From Streptomyces wuyuanensis (GTDB taxonomy: Bacteria > Actinomycetota > Actinomycetes > Streptomycetales > Streptomycetaceae): DNA of 64,000 bases. Numbering within the stretch: the first letter of the stretch is position 1; each line of letters begins with the position of its first letter. Of the stretch, positions 42,310-51,285 are shown in pieces. The translations under genes were made by a program, and so were the position numbers. The notes beneath the pieces are model-generated. The model was given only the letters and a program-made list of their open reading frames with translations. It made no database searches and was not told the origin of the DNA. The stretch is from positions 186,001 through 250,000 of the forward strand of contig NZ_FNHI01000002.1 of NCBI RefSeq assembly GCF_900103455.1, in the 5' to 3' direction.

Positions 42310-43011
42310 GTGAGCCGGATCTCGGTCCGGGGATTCGCAGTGGCGTCCGCCACCGCAGTCACCACTGTCGGCGCTGTCGTGGGTGTTGCCTCGGGCAACA
42401 CCGTGCCCGCGAACGGCGACAACCTGGAGACGACCGCGGCAGACGCGACGCTCCTCGCAGACATCCCCGTCGGTGAGCAGGCCCAGGTTCAGGTCGCATC
42501 CCTGACCCAGCAGGCCGACGCCCAGGCGGCGGCGGCCGACGCGGCCGCGAGGAAGTCCGCCGAGGAGGCGGCCCGCCTCCAGGCCGCCAAGGACGCCGAG
42601 GCGAAGAAGGAAGCGGCCGAGGAGAAGGCCCAGCGCGAGGCCGAGGCCAAGGAGGCCGAGGAGCGCGCCAGCCGGTCCGCCGTCCGCGACGCCTCGAGCT
42701 TCGCGGCGCAGTCCTCGTACAGCATCTCCGAGGTCCAGGCGATCGCCCGCCAGATGGTCCCCGGCGACCAGTTCCAGTGCTTCAGCAACATCGTGGACCA
42801 CGAGTCCAGCTGGAACTACCGGGCCCAGAACCCGTCCTCGGGCGCCTACGGTCTCGTGCAGGCGCTGCCGGGCTCCAAGATGGCGTCCGCCGGCGCGGAC
42901 TGGCAGACGAACCCCGCCACCCAGATCAAGTGGGGCCTCAACTACATGAACGACCGCTACGGCAGCCCCTGCGGCGCCTGGTCGTTCTGGCAGGCCAACA
43001 ACTGGTACTAG
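42310..43011 (+). CDS. Secreted transglycosylase SLT-domain protein
   Basis: A 233-residue secreted protein. The N-terminus (ISVRGFAVASATAVTTVGAV and VGVASGNTVPANG) is a signal peptide. Residues ~60-125 form an Ala/Glu/Lys-rich coiled coil. The C-terminal ~80 residues are an SLT-like lysozyme fold: FSNIVDHESSWNYRAQNPSS (catalytic Glu), GAYGLVQALPGSKMASAGAD and INWGLNYM-like QIKWGLNYMNDRYG. It should cleave or bind peptidoglycan glycan strands at the cell surface. GTG 42310 follows AAGGAAACC. It ends at a clear terminator and stands alone between phoH and the AI-2E-type gene. Confidence 0.9.
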   Translation: MSRISVRGFAVASATAVTTVGAVVGVASGNTVPANGDNLETTAADATLLADIPVGEQAQVQVASLTQQADAQAAAADAAARKSAEEAARLQAAKDAEAKKEAAEEKAQREAEAKEAEERASRSAVRDASSFAAQSSYSISEVQAIARQMVPGDQFQCFSNIVDHESSWNYRAQNPSSGAYGLVQALPGSKMASAGADWQTNPATQIKWGLNYMNDRYGSPCGAWSFWQANNWY

Positions 43012-43068
43012 GCAACCGGTACCGACCGGGCCCCGGATACCCGGGTGTTCCGGCTGCTCGACTCCGCT

Positions 43069-43099
43069 GAGCCCCTCACCGTCCGACGGTGGGGGGCTC
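43069..43099 (+). terminator. Terminator of the SLT-domain gene
   Basis: A 14-bp stem with one G-T pair (43069-43082 with 43086-43099) and a three-base loop lies 58 bases after the stop and 48 bases before the next gene. Confidence 0.82.
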
Positions 43100-43146
43100 G
43101 GTGCGTGTACGGTCGGGACGGACCTTGGGGGAGAGGGAAGCACGAG

Positions 43147-44508
43147 ATGTCGAAGACGCCAGCGTGGCTGGACCGGCTGGGGGCCGGACTGTCCCGGCTC
43201 GGGGCACGGTTGGAGGAGCGCCGGGCCGCCGCGGCGGCCGGGGACAACGGAAACGGCGCGGGTGACGGGGATCCGGGCACCGTGCCGCCCGACCACGTCC
43301 CGCCTCCTCCCGCGTACGCCCCCGAGGTTCCCGCGCGGCCGCACCCGGCCGAGGCCATCCCCTGGGGGATGAGGGTCGCTGCCGAGGCCGGCTGGCGGCT
43401 GCTGATCCTGGCCGGGACGCTCTGGGTGCTGATGCGGGTCATCAGCGCGGTCCAGCTCGTCGTGCTCGCCTTCGTCGCCGCCCTGTTGGTCACCGCCCTG
43501 CTCCAGCCGACGGTGGCCCGGCTGAGGAGGGTCGGGCTGCCGCGCGGGCTCGCCACTGCCCTCACGGCGATCCTGGGCTTCGTCGTGATCGGACTCGTCG
43601 GCTGGTTCGTCGTCTGGCAGGTGCTGGACAACCTCGACAACGTCGCCGACCGGGTCAAGGACGGTATCGAGGAGCTCAAGCGCTGGCTGCTCAACAGCCC
43701 GTTCCACGTGACCGAGCGCCAGATCAACGACATCGCCAAGAACCTCCAGGACACCATCGGCACCAACACGCAGGAGATCACCTCCGCCGGTCTCGAGGGC
43801 GTGAGCGTGATGGTGGAGATCCTCACCGGGATGCTGCTGGCGCTGTTCTCGACCCTCTTCCTGCTCTACGACGGCAAGCGGATCTGGCAGTGGTCCCTGA
43901 AGCTGGTGCCCTCGGCGGCCCGCCCCGGTGTCGCCGGCGCCGGCCCCCGTGCCTGGCGGACGCTGACGGCGTACGTGCGGGGCACGGTCGTGGTCGCCCT
44001 CATCGACGCGATCTTCATCGGCCTGGGCATCTACTTCCTCGACGTGCCGCTGGCCGTTCCGCTCGCCGTCTTCATCTTCCTGTTCTCCTTCATCCCTCTC
44101 GTGGGTGCGGTTGTCTCGGGCGCCCTCGCCGTCGTCGTCGCGCTGGTCACCCAGGGCGTGTTCACCGCCCTCATGGTGCTGCTGGTGGTGCTCGCCGTGC
44201 AGCAGATCGAGGGGCACGTGCTGCAGCCGTTCATCCTCGGCCGCGCCGTCCGCGTCCATCCGCTGGCCGTCGTGCTCGCGGTCGCCACGGGCGGTCTGAC
44301 GGCGGGTATCGGCGGCGCGGTGGTCGCGGTGCCGTTGGTGGCGGTGACGAACACGGTGGTCACCTACCTCCGTGCGTACGGCCGGGGGCAGGTCAGCCGG
44401 ATCGGCCCCGCTCCGCACGGGGCGACGGTGGTGGACCTGGCGCCGACCCCGGCCCCGCCCGCACCGAAGTCCGAGTCCTCGCCCCCGGAGGGCGAGGAGC
44501 GCTCGTGA
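43147..44508 (+). CDS. AI-2E family transporter-like permease
   Basis: A 453-residue membrane protein of the AI-2E/TqsA (UPF0118) family. A disordered N-terminus (1-~70, Ala/Gly/Pro-rich) is followed by two helices (GWRLLILAGTLWVLMRVI; VVLAFVAALLVTALLQP), a helix and soluble part (VADRVKDGIEELKRWLLNSP), and the C-terminal helices with [40 protein letters not shown] (signature of the family) and VHPLAVVLAVATGGLTAG. The family exports or moves various small molecules or ions (autoinducer-2, Na+/H+ in some); the substrate here is unknown. Its stop overlaps the next start (GTGA). Confidence 0.9.
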   Translation: MSKTPAWLDRLGAGLSRLGARLEERRAAAAAGDNGNGAGDGDPGTVPPDHVPPPPAYAPEVPARPHPAEAIPWGMRVAAEAGWRLLILAGTLWVLMRVISAVQLVVLAFVAALLVTALLQPTVARLRRVGLPRGLATALTAILGFVVIGLVGWFVVWQVLDNLDNVADRVKDGIEELKRWLLNSPFHVTERQINDIAKNLQDTIGTNTQEITSAGLEGVSVMVEILTGMLLALFSTLFLLYDGKRIWQWSLKLVPSAARPGVAGAGPRAWRTLTAYVRGTVVVALIDAIFIGLGIYFLDVPLAVPLAVFIFLFSFIPLVGAVVSGALAVVVALVTQGVFTALMVLLVVLAVQQIEGHVLQPFILGRAVRVHPLAVVLAVATGGLTAGIGGAVVAVPLVAVTNTVVTYLRAYGRGQVSRIGPAPHGATVVDLAPTPAPPAPKSESSPPEGEERS

Positions 44509-45230
44509 TATCCGAGCCCGAACTGCTCGGCGGGGCCGGCGTTCCGGCCCCCCGCGCGGGTGACACGGTGGCCGGCGGGGCGGACCCGTCCGGGGACGGG
44601 CGGCGAACCGCGCCGTCCCGGCGCCCGTGGCTGTGGGCGCTCGGCGGCGCGGTGGCCGCCTCCGCGGTGTGGGCCGGCGGTCTGCATGCGTACGCGAACC
44701 GCGCCACCGACCTGCAGGGCTACCGCGTGAGCCGGAATCTGTGCCTGGACGCCCGGTTCACGGTCCTCGGCGGAGCACTCGGCGTACGGAAGGGCGCCAC
44801 TGCGTCGGTCGACGAGCAGCCCGCGCTCGACCGCGCGCACTGCAGCTTCGAGCTCGACGGACGGGGGAAGGACGACGCCTACCACGTCACGGTGTCGTAC
44901 CTGCTGCACAAGGAGACCGACCCGGGGGTGGAGTTCGACGCGCTGAGGCGCCCGTACGCGCCCGACGGCGACGGCCGCACCATCGAGCGGACCGACGGCA
45001 TCGGCGAGCGTGCGCATCTCGTGGTGCCCACGGAGGCGTTTCCGAGGATGGAGTTGTCCGTGCTCGACGGCCCGGCCGAGCTGGAGGTGGCCGTCTCCGC
45101 CCCCTTCGTACCGGCCGGCGACGACGGCGACGAGGTGCTCCTCCCGGACCCCGAGGCGCTGATGGCGCTCGAGGACCACGTGATCGAGGACACGAGGCGG
45201 CTGATGGCCAGGCTCAAACAGCCCGCGTGA
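44505..45230 (+). CDS. Single-pass membrane protein coupled to the AI-2E-type permease
   Basis: A 241-residue protein whose GTG overlaps the permease stop by four bases, with CGAGGAG upstream. One membrane helix (RPWLWALGGAVAASAVWAGG, ~residues 43-62) puts a C-terminal ~175-residue domain outside (YRVSRNLCLDARFTVLGGAL, HCSFELDGRGKDDAYHVTV and RAHLVVPTEAFPRMELSVLD). Two cysteines may form a disulfide. No family is recognised. The coupling suggests that it works with the permease or is made in the same amount. It ends before a strong bidirectional terminator. Confidence 0.72.
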   Translation: MISEPELLGGAGVPAPRAGDTVAGGADPSGDGRRTAPSRRPWLWALGGAVAASAVWAGGLHAYANRATDLQGYRVSRNLCLDARFTVLGGALGVRKGATASVDEQPALDRAHCSFELDGRGKDDAYHVTVSYLLHKETDPGVEFDALRRPYAPDGDGRTIERTDGIGERAHLVVPTEAFPRMELSVLDGPAELEVAVSAPFVPAGDDGDEVLLPDPEALMALEDHVIEDTRRLMARLKQPA

Positions 45231-45285
45231 CACGAGCCGCTGTGCGGGCGGCCGGCGTCGACCGGCGTGTTTCCCCGCGTACGGC

Positions 45286-45326
45286 GAGGGCGCCCCGCCC
45301 GGCTGCATGCCGGGCGGGGCGCCCTC
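45286..45326. terminator. Bidirectional terminator hairpin
   Basis: A perfect 18-bp stem (45286-45303 with 45309-45326) and five-base loop TGCAT lies between the plus-strand membrane protein (ends 45230) and the minus-strand ahpD (stop at 45357). Confidence 0.85.
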
Positions 45327-45356
45327 GTCACGACCCGGCCGGACGGCCGGGACGTC

Positions 45357-45893
45357 TCACTGCTCGGCCAGAACGGCCTCGGCGTCCAGCGTCGTGCCGA
45401 CGGCCTGGATCACCGAGGCGATCTTGAAGGCCTCCTGGACGACGTCGCGCTCGACGCCGGCCTTGCGGAGCACCTGCTCGTGCGAGTCGAGGCACTGTCC
45501 GCAGCCGTTGATCGCGGAGACCGCCAGCGACCACAGCTCGAAGTCGGTCTTCTCGACACCGGGGTTGCCGATGACGTTCATCCGCAGACCGGCGCGCAGC
45601 GTCCCGTACTCGGGGTCCGACAGCAGGTGCCGGGTCCGGTAGAAGACGTTGTTCATCGCCATGATCGCGGCGGCCGACTTGGCGGCGGTGTACGCCTCGT
45701 CCGACAGGTTGGCCTTGGCCTCGGGCTCCAGCTCGCGCAGCACGATCGGCGAGCGGGAGGCGATCGCGCAGGCCAGGACCGTGCCCCACAGCTGCTGCTG
45801 CGGGAGGTCGCTGTTGCCGATCACCGAACCGAGGTTCAGCTTCAGGTCCTTGGCGTAGTCCGGCAGGGCGGACTTCAGCTCATCGAGCGCCAT
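45357..45893 (-). CDS. ahpD: Alkyl hydroperoxide reductase AhpD
   Basis: A 178-residue AhpD. The catalytic centre is [17 protein letters not shown] with Cys131, Cys134 and His138, as in the mycobacterial enzyme. It reduces AhpC and, through the dihydrolipoamide system, links peroxide removal to metabolism. Length is typical. The ATG at 45893 starts MALDELK, the usual N-terminus. A GTG at 45899 overlaps the ahpC stop (GTGA) and is an alternative start that would add two residues. Translational coupling to ahpC is clear in either case. Confidence 0.93.
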   Translation of the reverse strand: MALDELKSALPDYAKDLKLNLGSVIGNSDLPQQQLWGTVLACAIASRSPIVLRELEPEAKANLSDEAYTAAKSAAAIMAMNNVFYRTRHLLSDPEYGTLRAGLRMNVIGNPGVEKTDFELWSLAVSAINGCGQCLDSHEQVLRKAGVERDVVQEAFKIASVIQAVGTTLDAEAVLAEQ

Positions 45894-45895
45894 GC

Positions 45896-46450
45896 TCACT
45901 CACCGGCCAGCAGCTTGACCGGGTCGAGGGTGTTCTCGCCCTTGGTCCAGTTGCAGGGGCAGAGCTCGTCGGTCTGCAGGGCGTCGAGGACCCGCAGGAC
46001 CTCCTTGGGGTTACGGCCGACGGAGCCGGCGGTCACCATCGTGAACTGGATCTCGTTGTTCGGGTCGACGATGAAGACGGCGCGCTGGGCGAAGCCGTCC
46101 TCGCCCTCGATGCCGAGGTCGCGCATCAGCTCGTGCCGGCTGTCGGCCATCATCGGGAAGGGCAGGTCACGCAGGTCGGCGTGGTCCTTGCGCCAGGCGT
46201 GGTGGACGAACTCGGAGTCGCCGGAGAAGCCGAGGATCTGGGCGTCACGGTCGGCGAACTCGTCGTTCAGCTTGCCGAACGCGGCGATCTCGGTCGGGCA
46301 GACGAAGGTGAAGTCCTTGGGCCACGCGAAGACGACCTTCCACTTGCCCTCGTAGGACTTGTGGGTGATCTGCTCGAACTCCTTGCCGCTCTCCAGCGAG
46401 ACGCAGGCGGTCAGCTCGAAGGTGGGGAACTGGTCACCGACAGTGAGCAC
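45896..46450 (-). CDS. ahpC: Peroxiredoxin AhpC
   Basis: A 184-residue typical 2-Cys peroxiredoxin. The peroxidatic Cys51 is in [16 protein letters not shown], the resolving cysteine near the end in [26 protein letters not shown] and the [18 protein letters not shown] strand are conserved. It reduces hydrogen peroxide and organic hydroperoxides and is recycled by AhpD. GTG 46450 follows AAGGAGA. It is divergent from oxyR, the arrangement known for Streptomyces, and is expected to be induced by OxyR under peroxide stress. Confidence 0.94.
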   Translation of the reverse strand: MLTVGDQFPTFELTACVSLESGKEFEQITHKSYEGKWKVVFAWPKDFTFVCPTEIAAFGKLNDEFADRDAQILGFSGDSEFVHHAWRKDHADLRDLPFPMMADSRHELMRDLGIEGEDGFAQRAVFIVDPNNEIQFTMVTAGSVGRNPKEVLRVLDALQTDELCPCNWTKGENTLDPVKLLAGE

Positions 46451-46579
46451 ACGCTCTCCTTGCAACAGGACGCCCCTCGTGAGGGCCTCCGGGGGGTTGG
46501 ACGGATCTCCACCCTGGCACAGAGTGCATTGATCAAAGAAATAGCTAGACTGGCTCGCCGTGATCGGAGGTGCTTATCA
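46451..46579. promoter_or_regulatory. oxyR-ahpC divergent control region
   Basis: A 129-base region between the two divergent starts. The only AT-rich part is 46527-46552, containing the palindrome TTGATCAA and an ATAGCTAGACT run with TAGACT as a possible -10 for oxyR. LysR-type OxyR sites usually overlap such an AT-rich promoter core. The exact operator was not resolved. Confidence 0.55.
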
Positions 46580-47596
46580 GTGGTGGCGATGAATGTGGCG
46601 AATCGGGGCAAACAGCCCAGTCTGGCTCAGCTTCGAGCCTTCGCGGCCGTCTCCGAACATCTGCACTTCCGGGACGCGGCCGCCGCAATCGGGATGAGTC
46701 AGCCGGCGCTGTCCGGGGCCGTGTCCGCGCTGGAGGAGGCACTGGGTGTCCAGCTGCTGGAGCGTACGACGCGCAAGGTCCTCCTGTCGCCCGCCGGTGA
46801 GCGGCTCGCCGTCCGGGCCAGGGCGGTCCTCGACGCCGTCGGCGAACTGCTGGAGGAGGCCGAGGCGGTACGGGCGCCGTTCACCGGGGTGCTGCGGCTC
46901 GGCGTGATCCCGACCGTCGCCCCGTACCTGCTGCCGAGCGTGCTGCGGCTGGTCCACGAGCGCTATCCGGATCTGGACCTCCAGGTCCACGAGGAGCAGA
47001 CGTCGTCGCTGCTGGAGGGGCTGGCCGCGGGCCGCCTCGACCTGCTGCTCCTGGCGGTCCCCCTCGGGGTGCCCGGGGTGACGGAACTGCCGCTGTTCGA
47101 CGAGGACTTCGTGCTGGTGACGTACGACGACCACTGGCTCGGCGGCCGCCAGGACATTCCGCGCGAAGCCCTCAGGGAACTCCCGCTGCTGCTGCTCGAC
47201 GAGGGCCACTGCCTGCGCGACCAGGCCCTCGACATCTGCCGGGAGGCGGGCCGCACCGAGGGAGCGCCGGTCACCACCACCGCGGCCGGGCTGTCCACCC
47301 TGGTCCAGCTGGTCGCGGGCGGACTGGGCGTCACCCTCCTCCCGCGTACCGCCGTCCAGGTCGAGACCGGCCGTAACCCGGCCCTGGCCACCGGCTACTT
47401 CGCGGACCCGGCCCCCGCCCGCCGGGTCGCCCTGGCGATGCGCACGGGCGCGGCCCGCCAGGGCGAGTTCCAGCAGTTCGCGGGCGCGCTCCGGGAGGCC
47501 CTGGGAGACCTCCCGGTACGCGTGCTCCACGACGGGGGGCTCACTCCGTCCGCAGTCCTTCCGGCCGCATCAGCCGAAGCAGCGGCGGCAGGCTGA
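46580..47596 (+). CDS. oxyR: Peroxide-sensing LysR-type regulator OxyR
   Basis: A 338-residue LysR-family regulator. The N-terminal HTH (QPSLAQLRAFAAVSEHLHFR, then DAAAAIGMSQPALSGAVSAL) is followed by the effector domain containing LDEGHCLRDQALDICREAG, with two cysteines nine residues apart, exactly the redox pair of OxyR. Oxidation to a disulfide activates ahpC transcription. GTG 46580 has GGAGG nine bases upstream (ATG 46589 is possible). The C-terminus is extended and Ala-rich, and its last 56 bases overlap the 3' end of the convergent ABC permease gene. Confidence 0.94.
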   Translation: MVAMNVANRGKQPSLAQLRAFAAVSEHLHFRDAAAAIGMSQPALSGAVSALEEALGVQLLERTTRKVLLSPAGERLAVRARAVLDAVGELLEEAEAVRAPFTGVLRLGVIPTVAPYLLPSVLRLVHERYPDLDLQVHEEQTSSLLEGLAAGRLDLLLLAVPLGVPGVTELPLFDEDFVLVTYDDHWLGGRQDIPREALRELPLLLLDEGHCLRDQALDICREAGRTEGAPVTTTAAGLSTLVQLVAGGLGVTLLPRTAVQVETGRNPALATGYFADPAPARRVALAMRTGAARQGEFQQFAGALREALGDLPVRVLHDGGLTPSAVLPAASAEAAAAG

Positions 47597-49874
47597 GGAC
47601 CGCCACCAGGAGCACGACGCCGGCGCCGACGCCCGTCATGGACGCGACCGCGGTCCAGTCGACGGCGACGGGGGCCGCCACCATCTTCAGCAGGACGACG
47701 CCCAGGCCCACGCCGACGGCCATCGCCAGACCGAGGCCGAGGGCGATCGGGACCGCCGTCTGCCACAGGACCGAGACGCTCAGCGTCGAGCGGCGCGTGC
47801 CGAAGGCGACGAGGGCCGAGAGCAGCTTCTTGCGCTCGCGCAGCTGCTCCAGCTGGGAGACCAGCAGGCTGGCGCCGATCAGCAGCAGGACGCACGAGGC
47901 GCCGAGGAGGAGTCCGGTCCGGATCGAGACGAAACGACCGGACTGCTCCGTGTCCTGGAGATGGAACGGGGTGATCGCCGGATCCGCCTTGAGGACGGCC
48001 GTACGCGCGTGCTCCACGGCGTCCGGCACCGACGGGTCCAGCTGGATGTAGACCGAGGCGTGCCCGGAGGAGCCGAGATTCCGCGGGGCGGCGCCGTTCG
48101 TCGCGAGCACGCCCGAGCGCTTTTCGCCGTTCGGGTCGGGGCGGGCGGCCACGCGCCGGGTGTCGGCGGGAAGCATCCACCGGACCGCTTCGGCGGTGTC
48201 GTCGCCGTAGACGGCGCCCGCGTACAGCTTCCGGCCGGGCTTCGCGATCTCCTCGGCCCCGGCCGGGTCGTCACCGCCGTCCAGGACGAAGGTGTCGCCG
48301 TCCTTGCAGGAGGGGAGCACCGCCACCTCGCGCAGTGCCGCACAGCTGCCGATGGTGAGCATGGCCGTCCGCTGCGGGTCGCCCGTCGTGGTGGCGAGCT
48401 CGGTGCCGGTCAGTGCGGTCGCCCTGGTGACGCCTTCGGCCTGGTCGATCTGCCGGGCCACGGCCTCGGTGCGGCCGGCGGCGTCGCTGCCGCTCGGGAT
48501 CATGGCCATGATCGCCGCCCGGGTCGGGTCGGCTCCGGTGTTCCTGGTGTACGAGCCCTCCACGCCGGCGAAGAGCATCTGCAGCGCGATGGCTCCGGCG
48601 ACGGCCACGGCGATGCCGTTCACCAGCCGGGCCGCCGCGCCGCTGCTCATCTGCAGCCGCCGGACGGCCAGTTGCCAGGCGACGGACCCGCCGGTGCCAA
48701 GGCGGGAGACGACCGCCTCCACCAGCCACGGCAGCAGGGCCGTGATGCCGATCAGCAGCAGCACCACGCCGCCGATGACCTGCCACTGGCTGAATTCGCC
48801 GCCTTCGTCGCCCTGACCGATCATCGGGTAGAGCAGGGCGACACCCGCCAGCGGCGGCAGCAGCCGCCAGACCACGCGCCGGCGCGCGGGCCGCGCCGTA
48901 CGCACCACGCCCAACGGCTCGATGACGACACCGCGCAGCGCGAACAGCGTCACCGCGACCGCCGCGGCCGGCACCGCCAGCGCCACGAGCACCGCGAGCC
49001 AGGGAGCGGGGTCGAGGTCGCCGGGGAAGACGCTCAGCCGGAACAGGTTCACCCCGGCCGCCGACTGGCGGACCGCCAGGAAGAACCCGGCGCCGAGCAC
49101 CAGGCCGAACACGGACCCGGCCATCGCCTCCCCGGCCGCGATCCGGCGGACCGACCGGGCGTCGGCCCCGACGAGCCGCAGGGCGGCGAGCCGCCGGTCG
49201 CGCCGCTCGCCGCCGAAGCGCACCGCGGTCGCGATGAAGACGGCCACCGGCATCAGCAGGGCGACGAACACCAGCAGGATGAGCAGGGTGAGGACGGGGT
49301 CCAGCGGTTCCGGTTCGGCGGAGTTGTCGAACCCCGTGACGCGCGGGACCTTCCCGCCCAGCTGCCTCAGCCGGTCGTCGCCCGCGTAGTAGGCGAGTTC
49401 GCCGGGCCCGATCAGCCCCTCGTCGCCGATGACCGCCGTGATCCGCTGATCCAGGCGCTCGCGCAGGAGCGCGCCGTCCTCCGACTTCAGCAGGGCGTCG
49501 AGCGACGGCGAGACGGCCATCTCGCCGTCGGCGGGGAAGCTCTCCAGGCCGGGCGGTAGCGGGGCGTCGGGCCCCTCCGGCTTGAGGAGGCGGCCGTGGA
49601 CCTCGTCGGCGCGGAAGCGGGTGTCCGCCTCGCCGATGAGCAGGGTGTCGCGGCCGGGCTGCTCGGCGGTCGGCGCCGTGTGCTCACTGCGGGCGGAGGC
49701 ACGCGCGTCCCGTGCGGCCAGCGCGCTCGGGATCGCGGTCGTCACCAGCAGGAGCGCCACGCCGAGCCCGACGCCGACGCCCGTGAGCAGCGTGCGGGTC
49801 CAGCCCTCGCGGCCGCCGCTCAGCGCGAACCTGACGCCCATGAGCAGATCGCGGGTCCGGGGCCCGGGGCTCAC
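47541..49874 (-). CDS. ABC transporter permease, FtsX family
   Basis: A 777-residue permease with two FtsX/MacB-type modules: an N-terminal helix (LLTGVGVGLGVALLLVTTAI), a large extracytoplasmic domain, three helices (ILLVFVALLMPVAVFIATAV and following), then a second half with the same plan ending in helices (LLLGASCVLLLIGASLLVSQ; MVAAPVAVDWTAVASMTGVG). Such permeases work with LolD/MacB-type ATPases to move lipids, peptides or antibiotics out of the membrane. The GTG at 49874 overlaps the ATPase stop (GTGA). The 3' end overlaps the convergent oxyR by 56 bp. Confidence 0.9.
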   Translation of the reverse strand: MSPGPRTRDLLMGVRFALSGGREGWTRTLLTGVGVGLGVALLLVTTAIPSALAARDARASARSEHTAPTAEQPGRDTLLIGEADTRFRADEVHGRLLKPEGPDAPLPPGLESFPADGEMAVSPSLDALLKSEDGALLRERLDQRITAVIGDEGLIGPGELAYYAGDDRLRQLGGKVPRVTGFDNSAEPEPLDPVLTLLILLVFVALLMPVAVFIATAVRFGGERRDRRLAALRLVGADARSVRRIAAGEAMAGSVFGLVLGAGFFLAVRQSAAGVNLFRLSVFPGDLDPAPWLAVLVALAVPAAAVAVTLFALRGVVIEPLGVVRTARPARRRVVWRLLPPLAGVALLYPMIGQGDEGGEFSQWQVIGGVVLLLIGITALLPWLVEAVVSRLGTGGSVAWQLAVRRLQMSSGAAARLVNGIAVAVAGAIALQMLFAGVEGSYTRNTGADPTRAAIMAMIPSGSDAAGRTEAVARQIDQAEGVTRATALTGTELATTTGDPQRTAMLTIGSCAALREVAVLPSCKDGDTFVLDGGDDPAGAEEIAKPGRKLYAGAVYGDDTAEAVRWMLPADTRRVAARPDPNGEKRSGVLATNGAAPRNLGSSGHASVYIQLDPSVPDAVEHARTAVLKADPAITPFHLQDTEQSGRFVSIRTGLLLGASCVLLLIGASLLVSQLEQLRERKKLLSALVAFGTRRSTLSVSVLWQTAVPIALGLGLAMAVGVGLGVVLLKMVAAPVAVDWTAVASMTGVGAGVVLLVAVLSLPPLLRLMRPEGLRTE

Positions 49875-50557
49875 AGCGCGTGCTCCATGTCCCGGCACCT
49901 TCCGTCGCGTACGACGATCTCCCGGTCGGAGTAGGCGGCGACGCGGGCCTCGTGGGTGACGAGGACGACGGCGGCGTCGGTGGACCGGGCGGCGTCGGTG
50001 AGCAGCTGCATCACCCGCTCGCCGTTGAGGGAGTCCAGCGCACCGGTCGGCTCGTCAGCGAAGAGCACCCGAGGGCCGGTCACGAGGGAGCGGGCCACGG
50101 CGACCCGCTGCCCCTGACCGCCGGAGACCTCACCCGGGCGCTTGGACGCGAGGTCGTCGACCTCGACGCGCTCCATCCACTCCAGGGCGGTGCGCTCGGC
50201 GTCCCTGCGCCGGGCGCCGTTCAGCCGCAAGGGCAGGGCGACGTTCTCCACGCAGGTCAACTCGGGTACGAGCTGGCCGAACTGGAAGATGAAGCCGAAC
50301 TCCCCACGGCGCAGCGCGCTGCGCTCGGCGTCGTTCATCGCCGACAGTTCGCGGCCCTGGTAGTCGATGCTGCCGGCGTCCGGGGTGACGATTCCGGCGA
50401 GGCAGTGCAGCAGGGTCGACTTGCCGGATCCGGAGGGGCCCATCACGGCGACGACCTCGCCGGGGCGGATGGAGAACTCGGCGCCGTCGAGGGCTTTGGT
50501 GTGGCCGTACGTCTTGTGGAGGCCGCGCGCGGCGAGCAGGGGGCCGGCGGGGTTCAT
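49871..50557 (-). CDS. ABC transporter ATP-binding protein (LolD/MacB type)
   Basis: A 228-residue ATPase. Walker A is MGPSGSGKSTLLHCLAG, Q-loop FIFQFGQLVPELTC, signature VSGGQGQRVAVARSL, Walker B VLFADEPTGALDS and the H-loop VTHEARVAAYSD. The GEFGFIFQ and SGGQGQR forms are typical of the family that partners FtsX-like permeases. Its ATG overlaps the padR stop and its stop overlaps the permease start, so the three genes are translationally coupled. Substrate unknown; possibly antibiotic or lipid export. Confidence 0.94.
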   Translation of the reverse strand: MNPAGPLLAARGLHKTYGHTKALDGAEFSIRPGEVVAVMGPSGSGKSTLLHCLAGIVTPDAGSIDYQGRELSAMNDAERSALRRGEFGFIFQFGQLVPELTCVENVALPLRLNGARRRDAERTALEWMERVEVDDLASKRPGEVSGGQGQRVAVARSLVTGPRVLFADEPTGALDSLNGERVMQLLTDAARSTDAAVVLVTHEARVAAYSDREIVVRDGRCRDMEHAL

Positions 50558-51078
50558 GCGGTGACCTCCCGGGCGAGCGTGTCGAGCCGGGCGGCGGCGA
50601 GCTCGAGCCAGCGCAGGTCAGCCTCCAGGTGGAACAGCGCGTGGTCGCAGATGAGCTGGTCGGCGAGGTCGCCGTGGCGCTTGCGCTCGGTGAGGACGCG
50701 CATCATCCGCAGATGCTCCGAACGCTGGGTGTCGAGCAGTTCGGCGGCGCTGCGGCCGGTGAGCAGCGCGAGGACGACCTTGGTGAAGAGGGTCGACTGG
50801 AGGTACGGCTCCGGCTTCTCGGGAGTGGCGAGCCACCGGGCGACATCGGTGACGCCCGCCTCGGTGATCGCGTACCGCTTGCGCTCGGGGCCGCCGCCGG
50901 CCTCGATGCCGTCGACCTCGACCAGGCCGTTCTTCAGCAGCCGGGACATCGTCGAGTAGACCTGGCCGTAGTGCAGCGGCCGGTCGTGACCGAACTTCTC
51001 GTCGAACGCGCGCTTGAGGTCGTAGCCGTGGCGCGGGCCGGACTCCAGGAGCCCGAGGAGGGTGTGACCGATGGACAT
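50554..51078 (-). CDS. PadR-family transcriptional regulator
   Basis: A 174-residue PadR protein. The winged helix reads LLGLLESGPRHGYDLKRAFD, LHYGQVYSTMSRLLKNGLVE and RKRYAITEAGVTDVARWL, followed by a C-terminal helical Vir-type dimerisation domain. It is the first gene of a padR-ATPase-permease operon (ATGA overlap with the ATPase gene), the usual layout where PadR represses its own export operon until a drug-like ligand binds. A 27-bp inverted repeat just upstream of the start is the likely operator. Confidence 0.93.
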   Translation of the reverse strand: MSIGHTLLGLLESGPRHGYDLKRAFDEKFGHDRPLHYGQVYSTMSRLLKNGLVEVDGIEAGGGPERKRYAITEAGVTDVARWLATPEKPEPYLQSTLFTKVVLALLTGRSAAELLDTQRSEHLRMMRVLTERKRHGDLADQLICDHALFHLEADLRWLELAAARLDTLAREVTA

Positions 51079-51095
51079 GCCGAGGACTCTACACA

Positions 51096-51122
51096 GTGCG
51101 TATACATCGTGTGTATATGCAC
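51096..51122 (-). promoter_or_regulatory. PadR operator candidate
   Basis: An inverted repeat with 11-bp arms, one mismatch and a five-base centre (GTGCGTATACA 51096-51106, TGTATATGCAC 51112-51122). It is 18 bases upstream of the padR start and includes the TATACA part of a likely -10 region, so a bound repressor would block RNA polymerase. AT-rich TATACA/TGTATA arms are typical of PadR sites. Confidence 0.78.
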
Positions 51123-51285
51123 GGTGCAGAGTCGTTTCGGCGGGGCTGTTCCCGCAGGTCGGAACGGATTGTCACGATTCCGAACGGACGCTCGCGGCCT
51201 TCGTCCGGGCGCCGGTCCCTCCGGCGCTCCGGTCCCGTGCGCCCATCCGGCCGGCCGGGGCGCGACCCCCTCCGGGGCGGCCCGG

